Shown here in pieces: positions 9,222 to 17,862 of a stretch of DNA of 54,774 bases (position 1 is its first letter; every line of letters begins with the position of its first letter). This DNA comes from Acidiferrobacteraceae bacterium. GTDB taxonomy: Bacteria > Pseudomonadota > Gammaproteobacteria > Arenicellales > UBA868. The stretch lies in assembly GCA_018698075.1 (NCBI GenBank), contig JABINT010000012.1:1-54774 (forward strand). The letters are read 5' to 3'. Made by a program: the position numbers and the translations under genes. The notes beneath the pieces were generated by a model, which searched no databases, had not been told where the DNA came from, and saw only the letters and a program-made list of their open reading frames with translations.

Positions 9222-9910
9222 TAAGCCCGGTCGACTCCAACGTTGTAGCGCCGGTCCAGCCAGCGAAGGCCTACGTCTGAGAAGGCGGTAAGAATGAGGT
9301 AGATGATCAATACCGCGAACATGAAGGAGAAAGGCTCACGCACGGACCGTCCAGCGGTAGATGCGTTCCAGACAAGATCATGCAGGCCGATCACGGAGAC
9401 CAGTGCCGTGGCCTTAATCAGCCCCAGCCAGTTGTTGGTAAAAGAGGGCAGGGCATGGCGTACCATCTGTGGCCAGGTGATGCGTCGGAAAATCAACAGT
9501 GGCGTCATGCCGCAGGAGATGCCGGCTTCGATTTGACCGCGGGGTATTGCGAGGATCGCGCCACGGAAGGTCTCGGTCATGTAGGCCCCGAAAACAAAGC
9601 CGATAGACCAGACGCCAGCGATAAACTGGTTGATCTCGACATAATCCCACCAGCCTGTTGCGGCGCCCAGATCATTGACAACCTGCTGTCCGCCGTAAAA
9701 CAGCAGCATCATCAGCACCAGGTCTGGCACCCCGCGCACCAGTGTGGTGTAAATACCAGCGATACGCCGGGGTATTGGGTTAACAGCGAGCTTGGCCGAA
9801 GCGCCAATGAGGCCGAGAAGCACAGAGAGCGTCAGCGATGCCAGTGCCAACTGTACTGTTACTGCTGTGCCAGATAACAGCAGGTTGCGGTACTCCCAGA
9901 CGGAATCCAT
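9221..9910 (-). CDS. Polar amino acid ABC transporter permease (HisQ/ArtQ type)
   Basis: Partner membrane subunit of the same importer, 229 residues with about five transmembrane helices. Its EAA loop is QIEAGISCGMTPLLIFRRI at about residues 125-143. The order binding protein, HisQ-type, HisM-type matches histidine/lysine/arginine/ornithine transporters. It begins 68 bases after the binding-protein stop, downstream of a strong hairpin with a T-run that should reduce readthrough. Confidence 0.92.
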   Translation of the reverse strand: MDSVWEYRNLLLSGTAVTVQLALASLTLSVLLGLIGASAKLAVNPIPRRIAGIYTTLVRGVPDLVLMMLLFYGGQQVVNDLGAATGWWDYVEINQFIAGVWSIGFVFGAYMTETFRGAILAIPRGQIEAGISCGMTPLLIFRRITWPQMVRHALPSFTNNWLGLIKATALVSVIGLHDLVWNASTAGRSVREPFSFMFAVLIIYLILTAFSDVGLRWLDRRYNVGVDRA

Positions 9911-9925
9911 TTTGGGATTGAAAAA

Positions 9926-9952
9926 TGAACGGGCCCGCTGGGGGCCCGTTCA
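9926..9952 (-). terminator. Intra-operon terminator/attenuator after the amino acid binding-protein gene
   Basis: An 11-bp perfect stem TGAACGGGCCC / GGGCCCGTTCA with a 5-base loop is followed on the minus strand by TTTTT. It lies between the binding-protein stop and the permease start. Such partial terminators keep binding protein in excess over membrane subunits. Confidence 0.8.
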
Positions 9953-9978
9953 GATTAAATGTGAGTCAGTAGATCAAC

Positions 9979-10755
9979 TCAACCACCGTAAATATCAACC
10001 GCGAAGTAAGCATCGTTCATCGCCTTGTAGGTGCCATCAGCTCGTATATCTAGGATGATCTGGCTAAGTGCATCACGTAGCGCGGAGTCTTGCTTGCGAA
10101 CTGCAAAGCCTGCCCCCACTCCTTGGCACTCAATGTCGTCAATGGCATCGCCCAGAAAATCAAAGCCTTTGCCTGCATCCAGAGCCAGGAAACCCTCGTA
10201 TGCCTGAAGCGAGTCAGACAGTTGGGCATCGAGTCGGCCTGATGCCAGATCCTGCCAGACTTCTTCTTGTGTTCCATACAGGACCAGCTCGGCTCCAGGA
10301 TAAAGCTTTTCAGCAGAACACTGGTGAGTGGTTGCCCGCTGTACGCCCAGACGTTTCCCATTGAGACCGTCAGCGGTGCCTTCAAACCCTGGGTTTGCCT
10401 TGGAGACTAACTTAGCCGGGGTGTTGTAGTACTTGATGGTGAAATCGATCTTCTTTTTTCGTTCCTCGGTAATCGACATGGAGGCAATAATCGTATCGAA
10501 CTTTCTTGCCAGCAGGGCGGGAATCATCCCATCCCATTCCTGTTCAACCAGTACGCACTCTCGATTAAGTCTTTTGCAGACTTCCATTGCGAAATCAATA
10601 TCAAAGCCTTTTAGCGAGCCGTCAGCCTCTTTCCAAGAAAACGGTGGGTAGGCGCCTTCAACGCCAACCCGCAACGGATCGCCAGCAGTGGCAATGCCGC
10701 TTGCCAATGCCAGCATGCCAGCCAGCCCCAGCGCTGTTAGTTTTTTCTTGATCAT
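9979..10755 (-). CDS. Periplasmic amino acid-binding protein (SBP_bac_3 family, Lys/Arg/Orn/His-like)
   Basis: Periplasmic receptor of the adjacent importer. The chosen ATG at 10755 follows AAAAGGAGAAAAGAG, a strong ribosome binding site, and gives 258 residues. Nineteen further upstream codons are rejected. A Sec signal peptide spans about residues 1-23 (lysines, hydrophobic core, cleavage near ATAG-DP). The family 3 motif reads GAYPPFSWKEADGSLKGFDIDFAMEVC. The segments RKFDTIIASMSITEERKKKID and RLGVQRATTHQ are also diagnostic. Features resemble HisJ/ArgT, so a cationic amino acid is the likeliest ligand. Confidence 0.92.
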   Translation of the reverse strand: MIKKKLTALGLAGMLALASGIATAGDPLRVGVEGAYPPFSWKEADGSLKGFDIDFAMEVCKRLNRECVLVEQEWDGMIPALLARKFDTIIASMSITEERKKKIDFTIKYYNTPAKLVSKANPGFEGTADGLNGKRLGVQRATTHQCSAEKLYPGAELVLYGTQEEVWQDLASGRLDAQLSDSLQAYEGFLALDAGKGFDFLGDAIDDIECQGVGAGFAVRKQDSALRDALSQIILDIRADGTYKAMNDAYFAVDIYGG

Positions 10756-10832
10756 CTCTTTTCTCCTTTTAGTTGTTGGAAATTCCAGTGTGGTAATGGT
10801 ACACCGGGCCACTGTTTCGTGTCTGTCCCCGG

Positions 10833-11618
10833 CTAGTGCAGTGTGTTCGACAGAAATTGGCGAAAACGCGCTGATTCTGGGTTGCCAAACATGTCGGCCG
10901 GGATCCCTTCAGATTCAATCGCTCCTTCATGCAGGAAAATTACCTTATTCGATACATCGCGGGCAAAACCGATTTCATGAGTCACTACGATCATGGTTCG
11001 CCCCTCGTCGGCCAGGGCGCGCATCACTTTGAGGACTTCACCTACCAGTTCCGGGTCGAGCGCGGAAGTTGGTTCGTCAAAGAGCATCAAATCGGGCTCC
11101 ATGGCTAAAGCCCGAGCAATGGCGGCGCGTTGCTGCTGCCCACCAGAGATATGGGCTGGATAGTAATCCTGGCGGTCGTACATACCCACTTTGTCGAGCG
11201 TTGCCTGAGCGCGGTCGAGGGCGTCTGGCTTTGGCATCTTCAGCACGTGTATCAGTGCCTCAGTGACGTTCTCCAGCACGGTCATGTGTGACCACAAATT
11301 GAAACTTTGAAAGACCATGCCCAGGCGCGCGCGTAACCGAATCACTTGAGTCATGTCACTAGGCGTGGGCCGCCCGGATTTGTCGGTAGTCATACCGATA
11401 GTCTCACCGTGTACCGTGATGTTACCGCTATCGGGTGTTTCCAGAAGATTGATGCAGCGCAAAAAAGTGCTCTTGCCAGAGCCAGATGCACCCAGCATTG
11501 AGATCACATCACCAGTAGCCGCATCAAGGTGCACACCTTTGAGCACTTCAACAGCGCCGAAGCGCTTGTGGAGATCTTCGACCTTAAGCGCCAGAGTTGC
11601 CTGCGAGGTTTGGGTCAT
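10833..11618 (-). CDS. Polar amino acid ABC transporter ATP-binding protein (HisP/GlnQ type)
   Basis: Cytoplasmic ATPase energising the amino acid importer. The 261 residues include Walker A GASGSGKST, Q-loop VFQSFNLWSHM, signature ISGGQQQRAAIARALA, Walker B LMLFDEPTSALD and H-loop VVTHEIGFA. The insertion ETIGMTTDKSGRPTPSDMTQ before the Q-loop is typical of the HisP branch. It lies 14 bases after the polyamine-type permease gene on the same strand. The two ABC systems therefore appear to be in one transcript. Confidence 0.95.
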   Translation of the reverse strand: MTQTSQATLALKVEDLHKRFGAVEVLKGVHLDAATGDVISMLGASGSGKSTFLRCINLLETPDSGNITVHGETIGMTTDKSGRPTPSDMTQVIRLRARLGMVFQSFNLWSHMTVLENVTEALIHVLKMPKPDALDRAQATLDKVGMYDRQDYYPAHISGGQQQRAAIARALAMEPDLMLFDEPTSALDPELVGEVLKVMRALADEGRTMIVVTHEIGFARDVSNKVIFLHEGAIESEGIPADMFGNPESARFRQFLSNTLH

Positions 11619-11632
11619 GAGCTTGTGGAGCC

Positions 11633-12517
11633 TCAGGTCGGGCGTATGCCCCGAAGCCGTTCACTGCGACGGCGCAGCAGTTCGACTGCCGTCAACAGAC
11701 AGATCGACAGAATGACCAGTATTGTCGCAACCGAAAGGATAGTTGGGCTGATTTCCTGGCGAATTCCAGACCACATCTGACGTGGCAGAGTGATCTGATC
11801 AGGCCCGCCGATGAACAGCACGATCACGACTTCATCGAAAGAGGTGATAAAGGCAAAGAGCGCTCCGGAGATGACCCCAGGTAATATAAGAGGCATCTGT
11901 ACCTTGAAGAAATTGCGCACCGGCCCTCCGCCCAGGCTGGCCGCTGCTTTGGTTAGACTGGCATCAAAGCCAACTAGCGTAGCCGTTACGGTAATCACCA
12001 CAAAGGGAAAGCCCAGAATTGTGTGCGCAAGAATCAGTCCGGTGTAAGTGGATACCAGGTTGAGCTTGGCAAAGAAAAAGAACATGCCCGACGCGGTGAT
12101 GATCAGCGGCACGATGAGTGGCGAGATCATGATGGCCATAATCAGTTTGCGAAACGGCATAATCGGCCGGCTAAGCCCAAGGGCTGCGAATATACCCAGC
12201 GTGGTCGCCAGCGCCGTCGCGATAACGCCGATAAACAGGCTGTTCTTGGCACCTATTTTCCAGTTGTCACTGCAGACCGTGGTGATCCCAGGGTCTGAGC
12301 AGTCACCTATCATCATCCGATACCAGCGCAGGGAGAAGGCCTCGGGGTCCAGACGCAGCATCTCCGGAGTAAACTGAAGAAAGGGTGAGACACTGAAAGA
12401 GATTGGGATCACGGCAATCAGTGGCATCACCAGAAAGAACAGCACCAAGGAGCAGATTGTGAGGTATATATAGTGCCACAGGCGCTGGGCTGGGCTCGCA
12501 TAGGCAGGAAGTGCCAT
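11633..12517 (-). CDS. Polyamine-type ABC transporter permease (PotC/PotI-like)
   Basis: Inner-membrane subunit with about six transmembrane helices in 294 residues. The EAA loop is LTKAAASLGGGPVRNFFKVQMP at about residues 185-206. The periplasmic loop after TM1 (about residues 48-95) is long and contains two cysteines. It belongs to the spermidine/putrescine-iron-thiamine permease family. It starts four bases after the partner permease stop, a tight operon junction. Confidence 0.9.
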   Translation of the reverse strand: MALPAYASPAQRLWHYIYLTICSLVLFFLVMPLIAVIPISFSVSPFLQFTPEMLRLDPEAFSLRWYRMMIGDCSDPGITTVCSDNWKIGAKNSLFIGVIATALATTLGIFAALGLSRPIMPFRKLIMAIMISPLIVPLIITASGMFFFFAKLNLVSTYTGLILAHTILGFPFVVITVTATLVGFDASLTKAAASLGGGPVRNFFKVQMPLILPGVISGALFAFITSFDEVVIVLFIGGPDQITLPRQMWSGIRQEISPTILSVATILVILSICLLTAVELLRRRSERLRGIRPT

Positions 12518-12521
12518 CGTC

Positions 12522-14144
12522 TTATCCCAGTTTCATGTTGTCGATACCCACGATCTTGTCGTAGATCCAGTACAGCATCAGAATCCCAGCAAGTAGGATT
12601 GAGCCCATGGCGGCTGCCAGCCCCCAGTTAAGGGACTTTTGCATGTGGTAGGCCACCATATTGCCAATCAGGCGTCCGTCTTTGCCGCCAACCAGTTCTG
12701 GGGTGATGTAGTACCCGATCGCCACGATAAAGACGAGTATTACCCCTGCACCGATACCGGGAAGTGTCTGCGGCATATAGACTCGTAAAAAAGCTATCGC
12801 TGGCGTCGCACCAAGGTTCTGCGCGGCTTTCATGTAGTTTGGCGGAATGGTTTTCATGACACTGTAGATCGGCAGGATCATAAACGGCAGCAGGATCTGG
12901 ATCATCACAATCACCGTGCCGGTAAAGTTGTACATCATCGGCAGGCGGTTTTCATCGGGAAGACCCAGCATCACCAGGGTGTCGTTGATTACCCCCTCCT
13001 GTTGCAGCATGACCATCCAGGCAACAATGCGAACCAGCAGCGAAGTCCAAAACGGCATCAGCACGCAGATCATCAAGATATTGGAATACCTCAAGGGCAG
13101 CGTGGCTAGAAGGTGGGCTACCGGGTAGGCCAATATCAGACAGCCTACAGTGACGATCAGGCTGACCAGAAAGGTTCGCCACCAAAGCATTGCATAGACG
13201 CGGCGTTCTGCGGGTTGCAGTTCGATTTCGTGGTCCTTATTCCACTTGCGATCCACGGCATTAAGATAATAGCCCGTGGTTTGGGGCTCTTGCATCGTGA
13301 CCAGGGTTTGCCAGAAGGCCACATCACCCCAACGTTTATCTGCCTTGATCATGGCATCCCGGTACGGCGGCTCACTGACCTTTTTGAGTTTGCGACTGGA
13401 TTTCTTGATCAGACTCTTGAAGCCGGGTTTCCCATAATTCATCCGGGTGCTGGACTTGCCAACGAGAAACTTGTTGGCTGAACTAAGATCCTTGTACAAC
13501 GCGTTAAAGAAGGTCTCGTCAGGTGCGCTGGCGCCATCCCAGGCCTGTAATACTTTGTATAACTTGGTGCAGTCAGCGTTCGTGAGAGGCGTGAGATATG
13601 CGCAGATATTAAACTGGGCTCGTCTTGCCTTGTTTTCTCTCTCTCTTTCGGTGCCCTGGGCGTTTACACCGACCATTGCTATCTCATGAATAGGGAGCCA
13701 GGTGCTTGCTGATTGCCAGCGTGGATCGATTGCGATCATGGCATCACGATACGGGCCTTTCTTAGGGATACGCACCCTCCAGGCTGGATCGCTGGGATCT
13801 ACAGCATCAGAAAAATTATCGCTAATCAGGTATTTGTTCAGACTCGAAAGATCCAGATATATTGCCTCAAAGAGGTCTTCTTCTGGCAGTGTTTTTCGAT
13901 CCCACTGATCGATCATGGCGAAGGTCAGCGGTAATTGATAGTTAATCAGTGTGTCGTCGGTACTACGGGTCAGCAGGTTGCCGATCGGGATGATAAAAAG
14001 GCCAAGCAGAAAAATTAGCGGTGGCAGCACCAGGCAAATCGCCCGGAGTTTGCTGCGGCGCATCGAGCGCTGCAGGCTGGTTTTAAGAGGTATACCGTCG
14101 GCTGTCAGCAGAGGCTGGACCGACACCGGGGGACTATTTGTCAT
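12522..14144 (-). CDS. Polyamine-type ABC transporter permease (PotB-like) with large duplicated periplasmic insert
   Basis: Partner permease of the polyamine-type importer. PotB-like proteins are usually near 290-420 residues, but this one has 540. TM1 lies at about residues 36-58. It is followed by a hydrophilic insert of roughly 250 residues, and the remaining helices run from about 322 to the end with an EAA loop near NYMKAAQNLGATPAIAFLRV. Inside the insert are two related units, about residues 79-152 and 200-282. Both have an acidic lead-in, an LF-A-Y-DLSS-NK-L segment, then PYRDAMI, D-RW and a closing Trp. The extra region should face the periplasm next to the binding protein. The start ATG at 14144 is clear. 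Confidence 0.9.
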   Translation of the reverse strand: MTNSPPVSVQPLLTADGIPLKTSLQRSMRRSKLRAICLVLPPLIFLLGLFIIPIGNLLTRSTDDTLINYQLPLTFAMIDQWDRKTLPEEDLFEAIYLDLSSLNKYLISDNFSDAVDPSDPAWRVRIPKKGPYRDAMIAIDPRWQSASTWLPIHEIAMVGVNAQGTERERENKARRAQFNICAYLTPLTNADCTKLYKVLQAWDGASAPDETFFNALYKDLSSANKFLVGKSSTRMNYGKPGFKSLIKKSSRKLKKVSEPPYRDAMIKADKRWGDVAFWQTLVTMQEPQTTGYYLNAVDRKWNKDHEIELQPAERRVYAMLWWRTFLVSLIVTVGCLILAYPVAHLLATLPLRYSNILMICVLMPFWTSLLVRIVAWMVMLQQEGVINDTLVMLGLPDENRLPMMYNFTGTVIVMIQILLPFMILPIYSVMKTIPPNYMKAAQNLGATPAIAFLRVYMPQTLPGIGAGVILVFIVAIGYYITPELVGGKDGRLIGNMVAYHMQKSLNWGLAAAMGSILLAGILMLYWIYDKIVGIDNMKLG

Positions 14145-14196
14145 TCATATGAACTGGCGAGGGAGACCCGACAATCATAGCCAGGGAGCGACAGAA

Positions 14197-14220
14197 AAGG
14201 GGCCAGCCGATTGACTGGCC
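14197..14220 (-). terminator. Hairpin after the polyamine-type binding-protein gene
   Basis: The stem GGGGCCAG / CTGGCCCC with an 8-base loop is followed on the minus strand by TTTTCTGT. It lies between the solute-binding-protein stop and the PotB-like start. It is a weak or partial terminator, again placed right after a binding protein. Confidence 0.65.
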
Positions 14221-14256
14221 CCAGTCTGTAAAAACAACTACCTGTCCAAAGTGGCC

Positions 14257-15354
14257 TTACTGACCCATCCAGGCAGTGAATCGCTCGGAGATCGAGTCAC
14301 CGTTATCCGCCCACCAGTCAGGATTGGCAAACAAATGCATTTGACTCAAAGCTTCCGGCGCATTGGGCATTAGCGGCATGATGTTCACGCCGGTGTTGAA
14401 CCAAGGCTCACCAGCTTGGATGAGATCGATGCCTGAGGCGCGCATCGGCGCGTAGGTGATCCACTTAGCCTGGCCGGCCTGCTGTTCGGGGGCGGAGGCA
14501 TGAATCAGAAATTTCAGCGCTTCGTCGGCGTTCGGTGTGCCTTTGAGCATGGCCAGCCATTCCTCTTCAAGAACCTGTCCATCCCAGTTGATTACAAAGG
14601 GCGCACCTTCTGAAAGCATAGCAGCACCGATTCGACCGTTGTAGGCCAGCGCCATGGATACCTCACCACTGGTAATGAGCTCAAGCGGCTTGGCGCCTGA
14701 GGACCAGAATACGGCGTGATCCTTGATAGTGTCGAGTTTGGCAAAAGCACGATCCATGCCTTCAGCGGTGTCTAACACAGAGTAAACGTCACCAGGTGCT
14801 ACGCCGTCGGCCATCAGTGCCATCTCGACAAGTGCGTTGCCCCAGGTGTGAATACCACGCTTGCCGGGGAAGTTCGCGACATCGAAGAAGTCAGCGATCG
14901 TTTTCGGGTTTCCAGCAGCATTGCCATCAAAGGTGCCTTCCTGATAGAAGGGGACGTAAGACCAGAAAATTTGCGGTACGACGCAGTCATTCGGTACGGA
15001 CACCATGATATCGTCGTCCATCGAACTGCCGTCGGGCGCCTTGGTGAAGACATCACGGGGCAGTTCCTCAAAGAGGCCTTCATCACAGCCAACGCGAGCT
15101 TCGTGTGGCAGGACATCAACGATGTCCCACGTCACATTGCCCGATTCGACCTGGGTGCGTACTTCGCCAAGACCGCCGTTATAGTTCACAAACTTGGCCG
15201 TGCCTTCGGACCAGGTATCCGCATAGGCCTTCTGTTGGCTCATGGTATACGCGCCGCCCCACGAGGCGACTGTGACGTCGGCGTGCGCAGGTACGGCCAG
15301 GGCCGCCCCAATCACTGCCGAGGCCAGGGTGGTTGCTAAGAGATGCTTACTCAT
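14257..15354 (-). CDS. Periplasmic solute-binding protein, polyamine/spermidine-putrescine type (PotD/PotF-like)
   Basis: Periplasmic receptor of the polyamine-type importer, 365 residues. A Sec signal peptide occupies about 1-25 (KHLLATTLASAVIGAALAVPAHA). The mature domain starts VTVASWGGAYTMSQQKA, typical of family 1 extracellular binding proteins. WDIVDVLPHEARVGCDEG, AYNGRIGAAM and KFLIHASAPEQQA are consistent with PotD/PotF relatives. Ligand assignment is an inference from permease and ATPase neighbours; choline-like or other cationic amine ligands remain possible. The gene lies between its ATPase and a hairpin. Confidence 0.88.
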   Translation of the reverse strand: MSKHLLATTLASAVIGAALAVPAHADVTVASWGGAYTMSQQKAYADTWSEGTAKFVNYNGGLGEVRTQVESGNVTWDIVDVLPHEARVGCDEGLFEELPRDVFTKAPDGSSMDDDIMVSVPNDCVVPQIFWSYVPFYQEGTFDGNAAGNPKTIADFFDVANFPGKRGIHTWGNALVEMALMADGVAPGDVYSVLDTAEGMDRAFAKLDTIKDHAVFWSSGAKPLELITSGEVSMALAYNGRIGAAMLSEGAPFVINWDGQVLEEEWLAMLKGTPNADEALKFLIHASAPEQQAGQAKWITYAPMRASGIDLIQAGEPWFNTGVNIMPLMPNAPEALSQMHLFANPDWWADNGDSISERFTAWMGQ

Positions 15355-15424
15355 TCTCGTTCCTCCGCTATCGGTTGGTTGTCGTCATTAAAATGACGTT
15401 AGAAAACATGTCGTCGGTGCCACT

Positions 15425-16528
15425 TCAGTTAGTTGCCTCGACGACATCAAGTGCTCGACAGTCCTCCATAGACCAGCCGAACTTGACTATGTCTCCCTCA
15501 TTTAACGCCGCATGGTGCGACGCATTAGGGATTTTAACAATAAAATCGCTATGTCCGCACACTGAAGCGCGGGTGCGGATATGATCACCCAGGTAGATCA
15601 ATTCCTCTACCTTGGCCTCGAATAAGTTGGGAAATTTTCCAGGTTCGGGATTCACTTCGACTCGCTCCGGACGCAGCGAAAGTGTGGCTCGGTCGCCTAC
15701 GGCGTCAACGTTGACTTTGAATGCCTGAACGTGATCGCCGTTATCGAGTTCGACCTGGCAGTGATTCCCCTCGATGCTGTGCACGAACCCCGTCAGCCGG
15801 TTATTCTCGCCGATAAACTGTGCGACAAATGCATTTTCAGGCCGTTCATACAGGTCGTTGGGCGCTGCCAATTGTTGGATGACGCCATCATCGAAGACGG
15901 CGATACGGTTCGACATAGTCAGTGCCTCGGACTGGTCGTGGGTTACGTAGACGATTGTCACGCCGAGACTTTCATGAATATGTTTAATTTCGTACTGCAT
16001 CTGCTCACGCAGTTGCTTGTCGAGTGCGCCCAGTGGTTCGTCCATCAGCACAAGGTCAGGATCAAACACCAGAGCTCGGGCAACGGCTACCCGTTGCTGT
16101 TGGCCGCCGGAAAGTTGGGCCGGGCGACGGTTGCCAAACGCGCCGAGTTGTACCATGTCGAGTGCGCGCTTGGTTCGTGACTCAATCTCGGACTTGTTGA
16201 GTCTGCGGACCTCAAGTGGAAAGGCGAGGTTCTCATTGACCGTCATATGGGGGAAGAGGGCATAGTTCTGAAAAACCATGCCGATTCCGCGTTTATGCGG
16301 CGGCACCGCGTTGATGGGCTGGTTACCCAGATAAATCTCACCATGGGTGGCCGGTTCAAAGCCCGCCAACATCATCAGGCAGGTTGTTTTGCCAGAGCCA
16401 GAGGGCCCGAGCATAGTTATGAATTCCCCCTTTTTGATGTCCAGATTCAGGTTTTTAACGACAAGGGTTTCGCCGTCATAACTTTTCTGCACTTTTATGA
16501 AGCGGACAAAGAAATCCTGATCACTCAT
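15425..16528 (-). CDS. Polyamine-type ABC transporter ATP-binding protein (PotA-like)
   Basis: ATPase of the polyamine-type importer, 367 residues. The nucleotide-binding domain has Walker [11 protein letters not shown]-loop [13 protein letters not shown], signature [15 protein letters not shown], Walker [13 protein letters not shown] and the H-loop YVTHDQSEA. The C-terminal third (about 245-367) is the TOBE-type regulatory domain with TLSLRPERV and [10 protein letters not shown]. It is the first gene of the nine-gene minus-strand run that ends with dapE. Confidence 0.93.
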   Translation of the reverse strand: MSDQDFFVRFIKVQKSYDGETLVVKNLNLDIKKGEFITMLGPSGSGKTTCLMMLAGFEPATHGEIYLGNQPINAVPPHKRGIGMVFQNYALFPHMTVNENLAFPLEVRRLNKSEIESRTKRALDMVQLGAFGNRRPAQLSGGQQQRVAVARALVFDPDLVLMDEPLGALDKQLREQMQYEIKHIHESLGVTIVYVTHDQSEALTMSNRIAVFDDGVIQQLAAPNDLYERPENAFVAQFIGENNRLTGFVHSIEGNHCQVELDNGDHVQAFKVNVDAVGDRATLSLRPERVEVNPEPGKFPNLFEAKVEELIYLGDHIRTRASVCGHSDFIVKIPNASHHAALNEGDIVKFGWSMEDCRALDVVEATN

Positions 16529-16804
16529 TTGCGAGATTTTCCCTTCTTGACTATAGTCACGACAGATTACGTCGGTCTGGTATTATGCTTCTAGTAACCG
16601 TCGTAGATGCCTCAGTTTAGTAGGGTTTGTGGAGATTCTCAAGGTTTTAGTCCCCTTGGTTTCTGTGGTTTCATGCAAGTTGACTCTAATGAAGTGGATA
16701 GTTTTATAAAAGGTTCTGAATAGGACTATCAACCGCCCAGTTTTCGCGCTGCTACCAAAAGACGGATTACCAAGCTAGATTGGTGCGAGAACTTGATAAT
16801 TAGT

Positions 16805-17767
16805 ATGGGGCCGGCCAAGATCATGTTGACACAAGACAACCCCGTGATGCTGCTAAAAACGGATGCGCGTGATCAGGAGTGGATCAGTGCTTTTGCTGCT
16901 GCGATGCCAGAGCTTGAGGTGCGTGTGTGGCCGCAGGTGGGGGATCTTAAGGAAATCAATTGCGCTTTACTGTGGAATCCACCGGTAGAACTTTTTAACG
17001 GCCTGGAGAACCTCGAGGTGATTTTCTCGATCGGAGCAGGAGTCGATTCACTGCTCGCCTGTTCAGCGTTACCGGCCAAGGTGCCGATTGTGCGCATGGT
17101 GGAGCCAGAACTCACGGCAGGCATGGTGGAGTTCTGCCTATTTCAGGTTTTAAGGTTTCACCGCCTGATGCACTGTTATGAGCGCCAGAAGGCCCAATAC
17201 GCCTGGCAAGAGTTGCCTCAGTTACCGGCACGAGATACAACGGTGGGGGTGATGGGAATGGGTGTGCTTGGCCTGGCTTTAGCGAAACAACTCCAATCGC
17301 TTAACTACAATGTGATTGGTTACCGTCGGCAATCAAAACCTAACGACGCGATAGAGATGTTTTGTGGTGAGGCGCAGGTAGAGGCGTTTCTGCGCCAGGC
17401 AGCGATACTGGTGATGTTGCTTCCAGCGACTGAGCAGACCCGGCATATTATTAACCGGGAGACGCTTGCAATGTTGCCGCCCAAGGCGTGTCTGGTTAAC
17501 GCTGGCCGTGGCGAATCAATCAACGAGCAGGACCTTCTTATGGCACTGGACAGCGGCCAACTGCAGGCCGCAGCGCTGGACGTATTTGGTCAAGAGCCGC
17601 TGCCAACCGACCATCCCTTCTGGTCACATCCGGGTATTTTTCTAACCCCACATATCGCCAGTATCACTCACCCACCAACAGCCTGTCGCTATATCGCTGA
17701 TGCGCTACAGGCTTACCGAGTGGGAGGGGCATGGCCTAACCTTGTCGAAACAGGATCAGGATATTAA
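16805..17767 (+). CDS. ghrA: Glyoxylate/hydroxypyruvate reductase A family (D-2-hydroxyacid dehydrogenase)
   Basis: Predicted NAD(P)H-dependent reductase of glyoxylate and hydroxypyruvate. The nucleotide-binding fold has GVMGMGVLGLALAKQL. The family's catalytic residues can be placed as Arg in LVNAGRGESINEQDLL, Glu in DVFGQEPLPTDHPFW and His in TPHIASITHP. This belongs to the GhrA branch, which uses IGAGVDSLL near residue 80. Several starts are possible: TTG at 16793, ATG at 16805 and ATG at 16823. None has a good ribosome binding site, so the first residues are uncertain. It diverges from the ABC operon. Glyoxylate handling would fit the one-carbon/glycine theme at the other end of the window. 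Confidence 0.85.
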   Translation: MGPAKIMLTQDNPVMLLKTDARDQEWISAFAAAMPELEVRVWPQVGDLKEINCALLWNPPVELFNGLENLEVIFSIGAGVDSLLACSALPAKVPIVRMVEPELTAGMVEFCLFQVLRFHRLMHCYERQKAQYAWQELPQLPARDTTVGVMGMGVLGLALAKQLQSLNYNVIGYRRQSKPNDAIEMFCGEAQVEAFLRQAAILVMLLPATEQTRHIINRETLAMLPPKACLVNAGRGESINEQDLLMALDSGQLQAAALDVFGQEPLPTDHPFWSHPGIFLTPHIASITHPPTACRYIADALQAYRVGGAWPNLVETGSGY

Positions 17768-17862
17768 AGGCTATTCAGGCAACCACTGCGAGTACGTTCT
17801 GGCCTGGGCGCAAAAGATGGGAGTGACAACAGATTGTCGAAATAGTTTTCGATAAGACGGGG

